Positions 44,321 to 52,413 of a DNA stretch of 64,000 nucleotides are shown here, in pieces. The stretch is from Herbaspirillum sp. SJZ106 (lineage in GTDB: Bacteria > Pseudomonadota > Gammaproteobacteria > Burkholderiales > Burkholderiaceae_D), in the NCBI RefSeq assembly GCF_006715495.1, contig NZ_VFNI01000004.1, forward strand, positions 1 to 64,000, written 5' to 3'. The notes below the pieces were generated by a model. The model was given only the letters and a program-made list of their open reading frames with translations. It ran no database searches and was not told the DNA's origin. Made by a program: the position numbers and the translations under genes. The first letter of the stretch is position 1. Every line of letters starts with the position of its first letter.

Positions 44321-45196
44321 ATGCAAACGTTTCGCGTGTACCAATCGTTATGGGCCATGGAGCGCCGTCGCCCGGATGGGCAGGAATGGACGCTGGAACA
44401 AAAGCTGTCCATGATCCGCGACGCCGGTTTCGACGGCGCCGGCGTGCGCTTTGCCGATATCCAATACGCCCGCACCGTCACCGCGTTCCTGCGCGAACAT
44501 GGCATGAGCTGGCAGGCCCAATGCTATCCGCGCACGGTCGATGAATTGAAGCCCATCATCGAACATGTGCAGGAGCTGGGCGCCGACCACATCAACCTGC
44601 AGGCCGATGTGCGGCCCTACACGCTGCAGGAATGCATTCCCTACATCGAAGGCTGGCGCCGGCTGGCCGAGGACGCCGGTATCGCGCTGCATATCGAGAC
44701 GCACCGCGACCGCATGACCACCGACCTGCTGTTCACCCTGCATCTGCTGGACCGCTTCCCGGACCTGCGGTTGACGGCGGATCTTTCCCACTATGTGGTG
44801 GGGCGCGAGTTCGCCTGGCCGATTTCCGCGGAAAACCATGCGCTGATGCACCGGATCATCGATAACGCCTGGGGCTTCCACGGCCGCGTCGCCAGCCGCG
44901 AGCAAATCCAGTTGCAGCTGGAATTCAAGCAGCACCGGCAATGGCTGGAGTTGTTCATGGGCTGGTGGGAATACGGTTTCAGGAGCTGGATGGCGCGCGC
45001 CGGCGACGACGCGGTACTGACCTTCCTGTGCGAACTCGGCCCGCCCGAATATGCGATGACCGGCGCCGACGGCTATGAGCTGTCGGACCGTTGGGAAGAG
45101 GCGCAATTGATGATGCGCATGGTGCGCGAACGATGGGCGCGCTGCGTTTCGGAGCAGGCCAGCGCGCCAGCCATGAACATGCGCAGGCGCGCCTGA
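44321..45196 (+). CDS. Sugar phosphate isomerase/epimerase-like TIM-barrel protein
   Basis: A 291-residue protein of the xylose-isomerase-like (AP_endonuc_2) superfamily. Barrel features are GAGVRFADIQYA, a GADHINLQAD strand, ALHIETHRDR with a likely metal-binding Glu and His, and LTADLSHYVV with Asp and His further on. I start at the ATG at 44321 (MQTFRVYQSL); the earlier open frame runs antisense through the PhyH gene. It lies 113 bases after the oxygenase gene in the same operon. It probably isomerises or epimerises the oxygenase product; the exact substrate is not known. Confidence 0.75.
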   Translation: MQTFRVYQSLWAMERRRPDGQEWTLEQKLSMIRDAGFDGAGVRFADIQYARTVTAFLREHGMSWQAQCYPRTVDELKPIIEHVQELGADHINLQADVRPYTLQECIPYIEGWRRLAEDAGIALHIETHRDRMTTDLLFTLHLLDRFPDLRLTADLSHYVVGREFAWPISAENHALMHRIIDNAWGFHGRVASREQIQLQLEFKQHRQWLELFMGWWEYGFRSWMARAGDDAVLTFLCELGPPEYAMTGADGYELSDRWEEAQLMMRMVRERWARCVSEQASAPAMNMRRRA

Positions 45197-45363
45197 CGCG
45201 CCACTGAGCAAAGCGAATTTACCCAGGAAGCAGCAGGAAGGAGCAACGACGGCGCAGTACATCCCATCGCAGGAAAGACAGGGCCAGTGCCGGACACACG
45301 ATAAAACAGCCGGCCGGCGCGTCAAGCGCCGCATGCGCCCGTCACCCAACAGGAGACAGACAC

Positions 45364-46743
45364 ATGAATACAATCGCAGGTACCCGGGCGCACCCGGTGA
45401 ACCCCGGCCATGCGCAGGCGCCCGGCCAGGCCTCGACATCGGCGGAGAACCTGAGCGCGGCAGAGATCCGGCAACGCAAGATGGCGCTGCGTTCGTCGGT
45501 CATCGGCACCGCGCTCGAGTGGTACGACTTTTTCCTTTACGGCACGGCGGCGGCGATCGTCTTCAATGTGCTGTTTTTCACCAAGCTGGATCCGATGATC
45601 GGCACGCTGGCCGCTTTCGGCTCTTACGCGCTGGGGTTCGTGGTGCGCCCGCTGGGCGGATTCGTGTTCGGCCACATCGGCGACAAGATAGGACGCAAGA
45701 ACGTATTGGTGGTCACGCTCATGATGATGGGCTTGTCCACCACGCTCATCGGCATCCTGCCGACCTATGCCAGCATCGGCATCGCCGCGCCGATTCTGCT
45801 GACCTTGCTGCGGCTGGTGCAGGGCTTCGCCGCAGGCGCCGAGTTCGGCGGGGCGGTGACCATGTCGGCCGAATATGCCCCGCCCGACAAGCGCGGCTAT
45901 TACGCCAGCTGGCCGGGCGTCGGCGTGGCGCTGGGCGTGGTGCTCTCGGCGGGTGCCTTCGCGCTGGTGCGCATGATGCCGGAGGCCGACTTCATGAGCT
46001 ACGGATGGCGCATTCCTTTCCTGCTTTCCGCGGTCGGCCTGGCGGTGGGGATCTATATCCGCCTGTTCGTGCAGGAGTCGCCCACCTTCGAAAAGATGAA
46101 GCAGCGCAAGGCGGTGGCGAAGGCGCCCATCAAGGCGGTCTGGCAGGAGCAGAAGCGCAGCCTGCTGATTGCCATCGGCGCGCGCTTTTCGGAGAACACG
46201 GCGGGCTATATCTTCCAGGTGTGGGCCTTGTCGTATCTCACCGCCCAGCTCAAGGTCGAGGCCAGCGTCGGCCTGATGGCGGTGCTGATCGGCGCGGGCA
46301 TCGGAGCCTTGCTCAATCCGTTTTGGGGAGCGCTGTCGGACCGTGTCGGCCGGCGACCAGTGTATATCCTCGGTATCCTCGTGATGATACTGGGCGCCTT
46401 CCCGTTTTTCTGGATGCTGGAGACGCGGGAAACCCCGATGATCATCGGCGCTTTCGTGATGATGATCGTGTTCGGGCTGTATCCGATGTTTTCGGTGCAG
46501 GCGGCTTTCTTCGCCGAGTTGTTCCCGCCGCGCATGCGCATGAGCGGCATCTGCTGCGCGCGCGAGCTGTCTTCGGTCATCACCGGCGGCATGGCGCCGG
46601 TGATCGCCACGGGCCTGCTGGCGTATTACGGCGGCAGCTATTACCCGATCATCGGCTACATCATGTTCATGGGCGGGGTGGCGCTGGTGGCCTTGCTGGT
46701 CGCGCCGGAGACGCGCGGCATCGTGTATGACGAGGAGCAATAG
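45364..46743 (+). CDS. MFS transporter, metabolite:H+ symporter (MHS) family
   Basis: A 459-residue permease with twelve predicted membrane helices. The MHS family is shown by the start of helix 1 (GTALEWYDFFLYGTAAAIVF), the loop 2-3 motif FGHIGDKIGRKNVL and RLVQGFAAGAEFGGAV. Members import organic acids, betaine, proline, shikimate or similar compounds with protons. GGAGA precedes the ATG at 45364. It is the third gene of the PhyH operon and ends at a strong terminator shared with the converging LacI gene. The substrate is presumably the compound handled by the two enzymes upstream. Confidence 0.85.
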   Translation: MNTIAGTRAHPVNPGHAQAPGQASTSAENLSAAEIRQRKMALRSSVIGTALEWYDFFLYGTAAAIVFNVLFFTKLDPMIGTLAAFGSYALGFVVRPLGGFVFGHIGDKIGRKNVLVVTLMMMGLSTTLIGILPTYASIGIAAPILLTLLRLVQGFAAGAEFGGAVTMSAEYAPPDKRGYYASWPGVGVALGVVLSAGAFALVRMMPEADFMSYGWRIPFLLSAVGLAVGIYIRLFVQESPTFEKMKQRKAVAKAPIKAVWQEQKRSLLIAIGARFSENTAGYIFQVWALSYLTAQLKVEASVGLMAVLIGAGIGALLNPFWGALSDRVGRRPVYILGILVMILGAFPFFWMLETRETPMIIGAFVMMIVFGLYPMFSVQAAFFAELFPPRMRMSGICCARELSSVITGGMAPVIATGLLAYYGGSYYPIIGYIMFMGGVALVALLVAPETRGIVYDEEQ

Positions 46744-46771
46744 CGCGCGCAAACCGGCAGGGCAATGGAAG

Positions 46772-46810
46772 CGGCCGGTGCGGTCAAACGTTGGCCGCAC
46801 CGGCCGTTTT
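46772..46810. terminator. Terminator between MFS and LacI genes
   Basis: CGGCCGGTGCGG and CCGCACCGGCCG form a perfect 12-bp stem with an 11-base loop and a TTTT tail on the plus strand. It lies between the two converging genes. Confidence 0.8.
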
Positions 46811-46839
46811 GCCTGAATGGCAATGGCACTGGCAGTGGA

Positions 46840-47871
46840 TCAGGCGCTTTCGCGTTCGACGATGGAATAGCCCAGATCGCATATCGGCTGGGCTACGCCC
46901 TGGCCGTTCAAGCGCGCCAGCAGCATTTGTCCTGTGGTCAGGCCGATCTGGTGGCCGCTGATTTGTACCGTAGTCAGCGCCGGCGTGACTTCGGGGGCGA
47001 TCTCAAGATTGGCGAAGCCGGCCAGCGCAATCTGCCCGGGCACCTGGATGCCGCGCCGGATGCATTCCATCGCGGCGCCGGCGGCGATGACGTCGTTGCT
47101 GAAGAAGACAGCATCGACATCGGGGTGCTCCCTCAGCAGCAAGCCGATCGCTTCGCGCCCGGCATGGAGGAAGGAGCCCAGCGGGATCTTGATATGTATC
47201 GGCTCCTGCGCGCCCTGCGCCAGCACGGCCTCGCGCATTCCCGAAAAGCGCGCCATGCCGCGCGGATCTTCGCCGCCGATGAAGGCCATGCGGCGGTATC
47301 CCTTGCCGGTGAGGTAGTCGCCCATGGCGCGCCCGGCGGCATGGTTGTCGAAGCCGACCAGCATGTCGATGGGGCGTTTGGTCAGGTCCCAGGTTTCCAC
47401 TACCGGGATGCCGGCTGCCTTCAGGCGCTGGCGCGTACGGGCGGTATGCTGCACACCGGTCAGCACCAGGCCGTCGACGCGGCGGCCGATGAAGGCTTCC
47501 ACCAGGGCCGTCTCGGCCGTTTCAGAATAATTGGTCTGCCCCAGCAGCAACTGGTAACCCTGTTCGCTGAGCTTTTCCGACAGTCCGCGCACGGTCTCCG
47601 CGAAGATCGAGTGGCTGATGGTGGGGACGATGGCGGCGACGATGCGGGTGCGGCGCGAGGCCAGTCCGCCGGCCAGCATGTTGGGGATGTAGCCCATGCT
47701 GGCGATGAAGGATTCGACCTTGGCGCGAGTCTCGGGAGAAACCTTTTCCGGCGTATTGATCACGCGCGATACCGTGATGTGCGACACGCCGGCGGCGCGG
47801 GCAACGTCTTCCTTGGTGATGGCGCGCACTGGCGCGGGGGCGGCTGTCTCGGTATTCGGTTTTCTTGTCAT
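46840..47871 (-). CDS. LacI family transcriptional regulator
   Basis: A 343-residue repressor. The helix-turn-helix (TKEDVARAAGVSHITVSRVI, residues 19-38) and hinge helix (MLAGGLASRRTRIVAAIVP) are followed by a periplasmic-binding-like effector domain with FFSNDVIAAGA and IALAGFANLEIAPEVTPALTT, typical of the GntR/gluconate subgroup. It converges on the PhyH operon; the palindrome TGTTCGCGCGAACA at that operon's promoter is the likely operator. No copy of the palindrome is seen upstream of its own gene, so autoregulation is not supported. The effector is probably a sugar acid, by subgroup only. Confidence 0.88.
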   Translation of the reverse strand: MTRKPNTETAAPAPVRAITKEDVARAAGVSHITVSRVINTPEKVSPETRAKVESFIASMGYIPNMLAGGLASRRTRIVAAIVPTISHSIFAETVRGLSEKLSEQGYQLLLGQTNYSETAETALVEAFIGRRVDGLVLTGVQHTARTRQRLKAAGIPVVETWDLTKRPIDMLVGFDNHAAGRAMGDYLTGKGYRRMAFIGGEDPRGMARFSGMREAVLAQGAQEPIHIKIPLGSFLHAGREAIGLLLREHPDVDAVFFSNDVIAAGAAMECIRRGIQVPGQIALAGFANLEIAPEVTPALTTVQISGHQIGLTTGQMLLARLNGQGVAQPICDLGYSIVERESA

Positions 47872-48046
47872 TGGCTGGATTCGATTGCAGATCCGGATGG
47901 CGGGATATCACGCCTCTTTACACACCTTGTTGTCACGCCTATTTGTCGCGTCTGTCTTGCGCCTATCGATGAAACGGATTCCAGCATAACAGCATGGCTT
48001 GCCGGAATCAGTTGCGGAAAACCGCAGTTTGCCGCCAGCCGCAATG

Positions 48047-48472
48047 TCAGTCGCGGTCGTTGAAGGCCGAGATGTGCGACACCTGGAACACGCCGGACAG
48101 CGATTGCAGTTCGTTGCGGTGCAACTGCGCCAGCCGTTGCAGGTATTGCTCTCCCAGGTCGGTCAGGCGCACCTGCACCAGGCGTTTGTCGCGGTCATCC
48201 GGCGCGCGCGTGACCAGGCCGGCTTTCACGCAACGGGTCACCAGCGCCACCACGCCATGATGCTGGGCCTGCAACCGTTCTGCCAGCTCGCTGATGCTGG
48301 CCCATTCGCGGCCGGGGAATCCTTTGATGTGCAGCAGCAGCAGGTATTGCAGCGGCGTGAGGCCTTCGCTTTGGGCGGCATCTTCGGAAAATCGCAGGAA
48401 GCGGCGCAATTGGTAGCGGAAGTCGGAGAGCGCTTCGAAGTCTTCCTTCTGCAGGCGGGATGCGCTTTTCAT
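48047..48472 (-). CDS. MarR family transcriptional regulator
   Basis: A 141-residue winged-helix regulator. The pattern LRRFLRFSEDAAQSEGLTPL, then ISELAERLQAQHHGVVALV (recognition helix), APDDRDKRLVQVRLTDLGEQ (wing with the DxRxxR motif) is the MarR signature. MarR proteins bind as dimers to short palindromes and release on binding phenolic or oxidising compounds. It is divergent from the HPP/CBS gene with a candidate operator in between, so it probably controls that gene and itself. Confidence 0.88.
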   Translation of the reverse strand: MKSASRLQKEDFEALSDFRYQLRRFLRFSEDAAQSEGLTPLQYLLLLHIKGFPGREWASISELAERLQAQHHGVVALVTRCVKAGLVTRAPDDRDKRLVQVRLTDLGEQYLQRLAQLHRNELQSLSGVFQVSHISAFNDRD

Positions 48473-48559
48473 CGGCGGCGCCCATGTCCTGCGGGCATGG
48501 AGTCTGTGGTGCGCATGCGCGGCAAGGTAGCCGCATGGCAGGTAGGATCAGACATAAAT

Positions 48560-48572
48560 ATCATCTTATGAT
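48560..48572. promoter_or_regulatory. Candidate MarR operator
   Basis: ATCAT-CTT-ATGAT, a short perfect palindrome with AT-rich flanks, lies in the 178-base divergent region between the MarR gene and the HPP/CBS gene. Size and symmetry fit a MarR dimer site. Confidence 0.4.
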
Positions 48573-48650
48573 GTAATTGCGGTTTGGCTGCGCTTCGCCG
48601 GTGCGCCGCCGTTGAATGTATGAAAAGACAAAAGACGCCGAAAATCAGAT

Positions 48651-49856
48651 ATGCCCGATTCTATCTTGCTGTGGCTTAAAAGTTTCATTCCTCCCAGAAA
48701 CAACGTTGACCGCTTCGAACGCATGCGCTCCTGCGCGGGGAGCCTGTTCGGCATCCTGCTGGTGGGCTTGGCGAGTTATGCCATCCTGCCGCATGAAGCG
48801 CGGACCATTTGGCTGATCGCGCCCATGGGGGCATCGGCGGTGCTGCTGTTTGCGGTGCCATCCAGCCCGCTGGCGCAGCCGTGGTCCATCATCGGCGGCA
48901 ATCTCAGCGCCGCGCTCATTGGGATCAGTTGCGCCAAATTGGTCCAGGAGCCGGCATTGGCTGCAGCGCTGGCCATTTCGTTGGCCATCGGCGCGATGTT
49001 TTTGTTGCGCTGCCTGCATCCGCCCAGCGGCGCCGTCGCCCTGACTGCGGTGCTGGGCGGGCCGGTGGTGCACGAGATGGGCTATCAGTTCGTATTGGCG
49101 CCGGTCGGTTTGAATTCGGTGCTGCTGTTGCTGGCGGCATTGTTCTTCAACAACGCCAGCGGCCGCCGCTATCCGCATGCCCAGCAGAGTGCCGCGCCGC
49201 ATCCGCACCAGACCAGGGACGAATTGCCGATCACCCGGCTGGGTTTTTCGCATGAGGACCTGGACGAGGTGCTCAAGAGCTATAACCAGGTGATCGACAT
49301 CGGCCGCGACGACCTGGAAGAGATTTTCATGCAAACCGAGATGCGCGCCTATCACCGCCGTTTCGGCGAGACGCGCTGCGCGGCGGTGATGTCGCGCGAT
49401 GTCGTGGCGGTGGAGTTCGCCACCAGCCTGGACAACGCCTGGCGACTGTTGCAGAAGCATCGTCTGCGGGCGTTGCCCGTGATCGACCGGGGGCGGCATG
49501 TGATCGGCATCGTCAGCCGCAGCGATTTTCTTGAGCACGCCGGCGCGCAAGTGCATACCGGCCTGGCTGAGCAATTGCGCAAGCTGTTGCATCGCGTGCC
49601 GTTTTCCCATTCGGACAAGCCGGAAGTGGTCGGCCAGATCATGAGCCGGCCGGTGATTTCCGCCGGGGTGGATACGCCGCTGCTGGAGCTGGTGCCGCGC
49701 ATGGCCGATGGCTTGCACCAGATCCCGGTGCTCGACGCCGAAGGCAAGCTGGCGGGCATGCTGACCCAGTCCGACATGATCGCCGCGTTGTATGAGAAGA
49801 ATCTGGCGGCCGCGCGTGCGGCATCTGCCGGCGCCGGCTTGCGCAGTGCGGCTTGA
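48651..49856 (+). CDS. HPP family membrane protein with CBS domains
   Basis: A 401-residue protein. The N-terminal HPP domain (about residues 25-170) has four to five membrane helices and the namesake His-Pro-Pro in RCLHPPSGAVALTAVLGG. Two CBS domains follow (about 245-305 and 320-385) with TRCAAVMSRDVVAV and VGQIMSRPVISAG. HPP proteins are thought to be transporters (plastid and cyanobacterial relatives move nitrite) and CBS pairs bind adenine nucleotides as regulators. Divergent from a MarR gene. Substrate unknown. Confidence 0.85.
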   Translation: MPDSILLWLKSFIPPRNNVDRFERMRSCAGSLFGILLVGLASYAILPHEARTIWLIAPMGASAVLLFAVPSSPLAQPWSIIGGNLSAALIGISCAKLVQEPALAAALAISLAIGAMFLLRCLHPPSGAVALTAVLGGPVVHEMGYQFVLAPVGLNSVLLLLAALFFNNASGRRYPHAQQSAAPHPHQTRDELPITRLGFSHEDLDEVLKSYNQVIDIGRDDLEEIFMQTEMRAYHRRFGETRCAAVMSRDVVAVEFATSLDNAWRLLQKHRLRALPVIDRGRHVIGIVSRSDFLEHAGAQVHTGLAEQLRKLLHRVPFSHSDKPEVVGQIMSRPVISAGVDTPLLELVPRMADGLHQIPVLDAEGKLAGMLTQSDMIAALYEKNLAAARAASAGAGLRSAA

Positions 49857-49940
49857 CAGGGTGGCCGGGGAGGGCGATTCTGCCCGGAACGGTTCCCAGC
49901 GATGCGTTGTTGTCGATGCGATATTCTTGAGGGAGGTGTG

Positions 49941-50063
49941 GTGAGAAAGTGTGCTTTGGCGGTTGCTATCGCCACGATGCTGGTTCTATCCGCTTGCGAG
50001 CGTAAGGGGGTTAATCCGCCCAAGCCGACGACATCGACGTACGTCATGCCTGTGACGGCCTGA
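49941..50063 (+). CDS. Small lipoprotein, 40 aa
   Basis: A GTG at 49941 preceded by GGGAGG (49931-49936) opens a 40-codon frame: VRKCALAVAIATMLVLSAC, then a short Pro/Thr-rich tail ending at TGA 50061-50063. The lipobox LSAC places the lipidated Cys at residue 19, leaving a mature peptide of only 22 residues. It resembles in size the small lysis/entericidin or LptM-like lipoproteins but lacks their diagnostic motifs. The strong ribosome binding site and complete lipoprotein signal make it a believable gene. Confidence 0.6.
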   Translation: MRKCALAVAIATMLVLSACERKGVNPPKPTTSTYVMPVTA

Positions 50064-50156
50064 AAGGCGCGCCTGGCGGGAGTTATTGGAAAGGTGAATA
50101 TCTGCTATTGCCACAATAAAGCAGACTCGACGGTGGCGCATCGCTATAGTTGCACC

Positions 50157-50227
50157 TGTCTCCTCCAATCTCCTCCTTAAGAAATTGGATTCAAGCCCGC
50201 AGCCGATTGGTTCGCGGGCTTTTTTTT
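50157..50227 (+). ncRNA. Candidate small RNA with anti-Shine-Dalgarno loop
   Basis: A -10-like TATAGT at 50145-50150 (with GAC in a plausible -35, 17-base spacing) precedes about 70 transcribed bases. These contain a CU-rich start, a 6-bp hairpin TCCAAT/ATTGGA (50164-50169 with 50184-50189) whose 14-base loop displays CTCCTCCTTAAG, and a GC-rich intrinsic terminator ending in eight T. The loop contains CCTCCTTA, identical to the 3' end of 16S rRNA that pairs with ribosome binding sites. This is the architecture of trans-acting small RNAs. It could also be the 3' end of the lipoprotein transcript. Confidence 0.45.
50193..50227 (+). terminator. Intrinsic terminator of the candidate small RNA
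   Basis: AAGCCCGC and GCGGGCTT form an 8-bp stem with a 13-base loop, followed by eight T (50220-50227). Confidence 0.85.
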
Positions 50228-50374
50228 GCCCGTTTCCCTTGGCGCGGACAGGCGATTTGATGGCGTCCGCGGCGAGCGGGCGCTTCTTGGTAAGATGGCG
50301 GCTGTTGCGCGGTCAGTCTGACGCGCTGCGCGCCGACCGGCTGCGCCTTGTGTTTTTCGTTTCAGAACCGTCCA

Positions 50375-50581
50375 ATGTCCCCAACATCTCCGTCTTCCCC
50401 GCTTCCTGAGCGGCCCGATACGCCTTGTGTGGCGGTCTGTTCCACCACCTTTGACGACGTCTGCCGCGGTTGCGGGCGCACGGTCGATGAGGTGGCGCAA
50501 TGGGTTTTCATGAATCCCGAGGAGCGCGAAGTGGTGTGGCAACGCATCCTGGCGCAGGGATATCCGCGCCGCAATTATTAA
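50375..50581 (+). CDS. DUF1289 family Cys-rich small protein
   Basis: A 68-residue protein of the DUF1289 (PF06945) family. Conserved Cys in TPCVAVCSTT and DVCRGCGRTVDEVAQW form a likely metal site, followed by the characteristic Trp and a basic end. Function is unknown; the family is widespread in proteobacteria. I take the ATG at 50375 rather than one at 50348, since MSPTSPSSPLPERP leads directly into the domain. The stop codon overlaps that of the converging maf gene. Confidence 0.8.
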   Translation: MSPTSPSSPLPERPDTPCVAVCSTTFDDVCRGCGRTVDEVAQWVFMNPEEREVVWQRILAQGYPRRNY

Positions 50582-51225
50582 GTTGCCGGATTGAGTGCCG
50601 CGGGGTGGCCGAAAAAGCCGACGCCGGCCTGGCGCAGCATGTCGGTCAGCGCGATCAGCGGCAGCCCGGTAAGGGCGGTGGGGTCGTCGCTTTGTATGCT
50701 TTGCAGGATGGCAATGCCCAGGCCTTCGTTTTTTGCGCTGCCGGCGCAATCGTAGGGTTGCTCGATGCGCAGGTAGGCGTCGAGTTCGGCGTCCGGCAAG
50801 TCGCGGAATGTCACCAGGGTTTGCACGTTGCGTACTTGCGCGGCGGAGGCGGCATCGGATTGGCGGCCATCCCACAGGCACAATGCGGTGTGGAAGATGA
50901 CCTGGCGGCCGCGCATTTTCTGCAGTTGTTTCAGTGCGTTGGCATGGTTGCCGGGCTTGCCGATCTGTTCGCCGTCCAGGGTCGCCACCTGGTCCGACCC
51001 GATCACCAGCGCCGCGCCGGCCCTGGCCGCGACCGCCGCCGCTTTTTCACGCGCCAGGCGCAAGGCGGTGGCATCGGGCGTTTCACCGGGATGCGGCGTT
51101 TCGTCGATATCCGGCACCATGGTGTCGAAGGGCAGGCCGAGGCGGCTGAGCAATTCTTTGCGATAGATCGAGCTGGATCCGAGGATCAGGCGTGTCGGTG
51201 TGGCGATAGGGGTGTCTTGCGGCAT
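50578..51225 (-). CDS. Maf-type nucleoside triphosphate pyrophosphatase (YceF-like, m7GTP)
   Basis: A 215-residue Maf/HAM1-fold house-cleaning enzyme that hydrolyses modified nucleotides. LGSSSIYRKELLSRLGLPFD is the N-terminal phosphate-binding signature, followed by PDIDETPHPGE and the catalytic-loop VIGSDQVATLDG. These features and proximity to yceD-rpmF-plsX point to the YceF group, which prefers 7-methyl-GTP. The ATG at 51225 is used; the frame extends to 51279 without a ribosome binding site. It is divergent from yceD. Confidence 0.85.
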   Translation of the reverse strand: MPQDTPIATPTRLILGSSSIYRKELLSRLGLPFDTMVPDIDETPHPGETPDATALRLAREKAAAVAARAGAALVIGSDQVATLDGEQIGKPGNHANALKQLQKMRGRQVIFHTALCLWDGRQSDAASAAQVRNVQTLVTFRDLPDAELDAYLRIEQPYDCAGSAKNEGLGIAILQSIQSDDPTALTGLPLIALTDMLRQAGVGFFGHPAALNPAT

Positions 51226-51349
51226 GGCGGCGGTGTTGTTGTGCGGATATTGATGTGGTCGGAAAGGCAAGATTGCCATCCAAATCCGGCCGAAAAGACG
51301 TTGCGCGGCGACAGCCAGGCGACAAATTCGCAGAAAGCGCGCTAACGCT

Positions 51350-51379
51350 TTGACTGGTAAGGAAATTTTCTGTTATTAT
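51350..51379 (+). promoter_or_regulatory. Sigma-70 promoter of yceD-rpmF
   Basis: TTGACT (51350-51355) and TATTAT (51374-51379) are separated by 18 bases, about 30 bases before the yceD start codon. Confidence 0.6.
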
Positions 51380-51408
51380 CGCAGGTTTTCCGGATTGCAG
51401 CTTTGGAT

Positions 51409-51906
51409 ATGAATGCACTTGTGATCGACGCGTTCGAGTTTTGCCGGCTGAAACAGCAGGCCCAGGGCGAGATTCCGGTGGCTGAATTAGGTCGTCTGGC
51501 GCAAGAGACGGTTGACCGTTCCGGCACGATAAAGTGGGCTCTGGCCGGCGATATCGACAAGCTGGGACAGGCTCGACTTAGTCTGGCAGTGTCGGGTGCG
51601 GTTAATCTGATCTGTCAGCGTTGCCTGACGGCATTGCATTTCGAGATTGATTCGAAGTCGCTGCTGGTACTGGCAAAAGATGAGGCACAGGCCGACGCGA
51701 TCGAGGAACTGGTCGACGATGACGAGATTGATGTCATCGTCGGTTCGGCAACCTTCGACGTAGCCAACCTGGTCGAGGATGAGGCGTTGCTTGCGCTGCC
51801 TGTGGCGCCCAAGCACGATGCCTGTCCCGGGGATGGTGTGGCGGCTGAAGCCAAAGGTACTGAGCGGGCCTCCCCGTTTGCAGTGCTGAAGAAGTTGAAG
51901 CAGTAA
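51409..51906 (+). CDS. yceD: YceD family (DUF177) protein, 23S rRNA accumulation
   Basis: A 165-residue protein of the YceD/DUF177 family, needed for normal 23S rRNA accumulation in E. coli and chloroplasts. The paired Cys expected for this family appear as LICQRCLTALHFEI at about residues 69-82, and the acidic stretch EELVDDDEIDVIV follows. It precedes rpmF, the universal arrangement. The ATG at 51409 is chosen; TTG at 51403 is a less likely start. Very near the start there is no strong Shine-Dalgarno sequence. Confidence 0.88.
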   Translation: MNALVIDAFEFCRLKQQAQGEIPVAELGRLAQETVDRSGTIKWALAGDIDKLGQARLSLAVSGAVNLICQRCLTALHFEIDSKSLLVLAKDEAQADAIEELVDDDEIDVIVGSATFDVANLVEDEALLALPVAPKHDACPGDGVAAEAKGTERASPFAVLKKLKQ

Positions 51907-52008
51907 TTGTTAGGGGATGTCCGGCAGGTGCCGGGCAGCAGCAGCCGGGTTGATGGAAACCTGAACCCGGTGTGTTAAAATTTTCAATCTTAAGGTTTAG
52001 GAGTAATC

Positions 52009-52191
52009 ATGGCCGTTCAACAGAACAAAAAGACCCCGTCCAAGCGCGGTATGCATCGTGCACACGACTTTCTGACTGCACCCCCGCTGGCTGTCGAGCC
52101 GACGACTGGTGAAACCCACCTGCGTCACCACATCAGCCCGAACGGTTTCTACCGCGGTCGCAAAGTGCTGAAGACCAAGAACGACGAGTAA
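52009..52191 (+). CDS. rpmF: 50S ribosomal protein L32
   Basis: A 60-residue basic protein beginning [20 protein letters not shown], the standard L32 start, and ending in [11 protein letters not shown]. It lacks the four Cys of the zinc-binding form. TTTAGGAGT is the ribosome binding site. It is followed by an intrinsic terminator, so plsX must be expressed by read-through or from its own promoter. Confidence 0.96.
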   Translation: MAVQQNKKTPSKRGMHRAHDFLTAPPLAVEPTTGETHLRHHISPNGFYRGRKVLKTKNDE

Positions 52192-52221
52192 TCTCATTTA
52201 TTGAGCTTGCTGTTTTTGGAG

Positions 52222-52275
52222 AAAAGCGGCGCAATGAGCTTCCATTCCAGGAGGTTCATTTTGCGCCGCTTTTTT
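52222..52275 (+). terminator. Intrinsic terminator between rpmF and plsX
   Basis: AAAAGCGGCGCAA and TTGCGCCGCTTTT form a perfect 13-bp stem (52222-52234 with 52261-52273), enclosing a 26-base loop and ending in a T run. Confidence 0.8.
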
Positions 52276-52413
52276 ATGCCTGCGGCATTCGTGTTTGCGG
52301 GCAGGCCTGTCTGCTTGCCGGTACGTCAATTGCGTCCTGGCTTATGCGCGCCATTTTGAATGGTGCCCGATCTTGCCTCATAATGTGGGCTGGCAAGGCT
52401 CAGAATCAAATCG

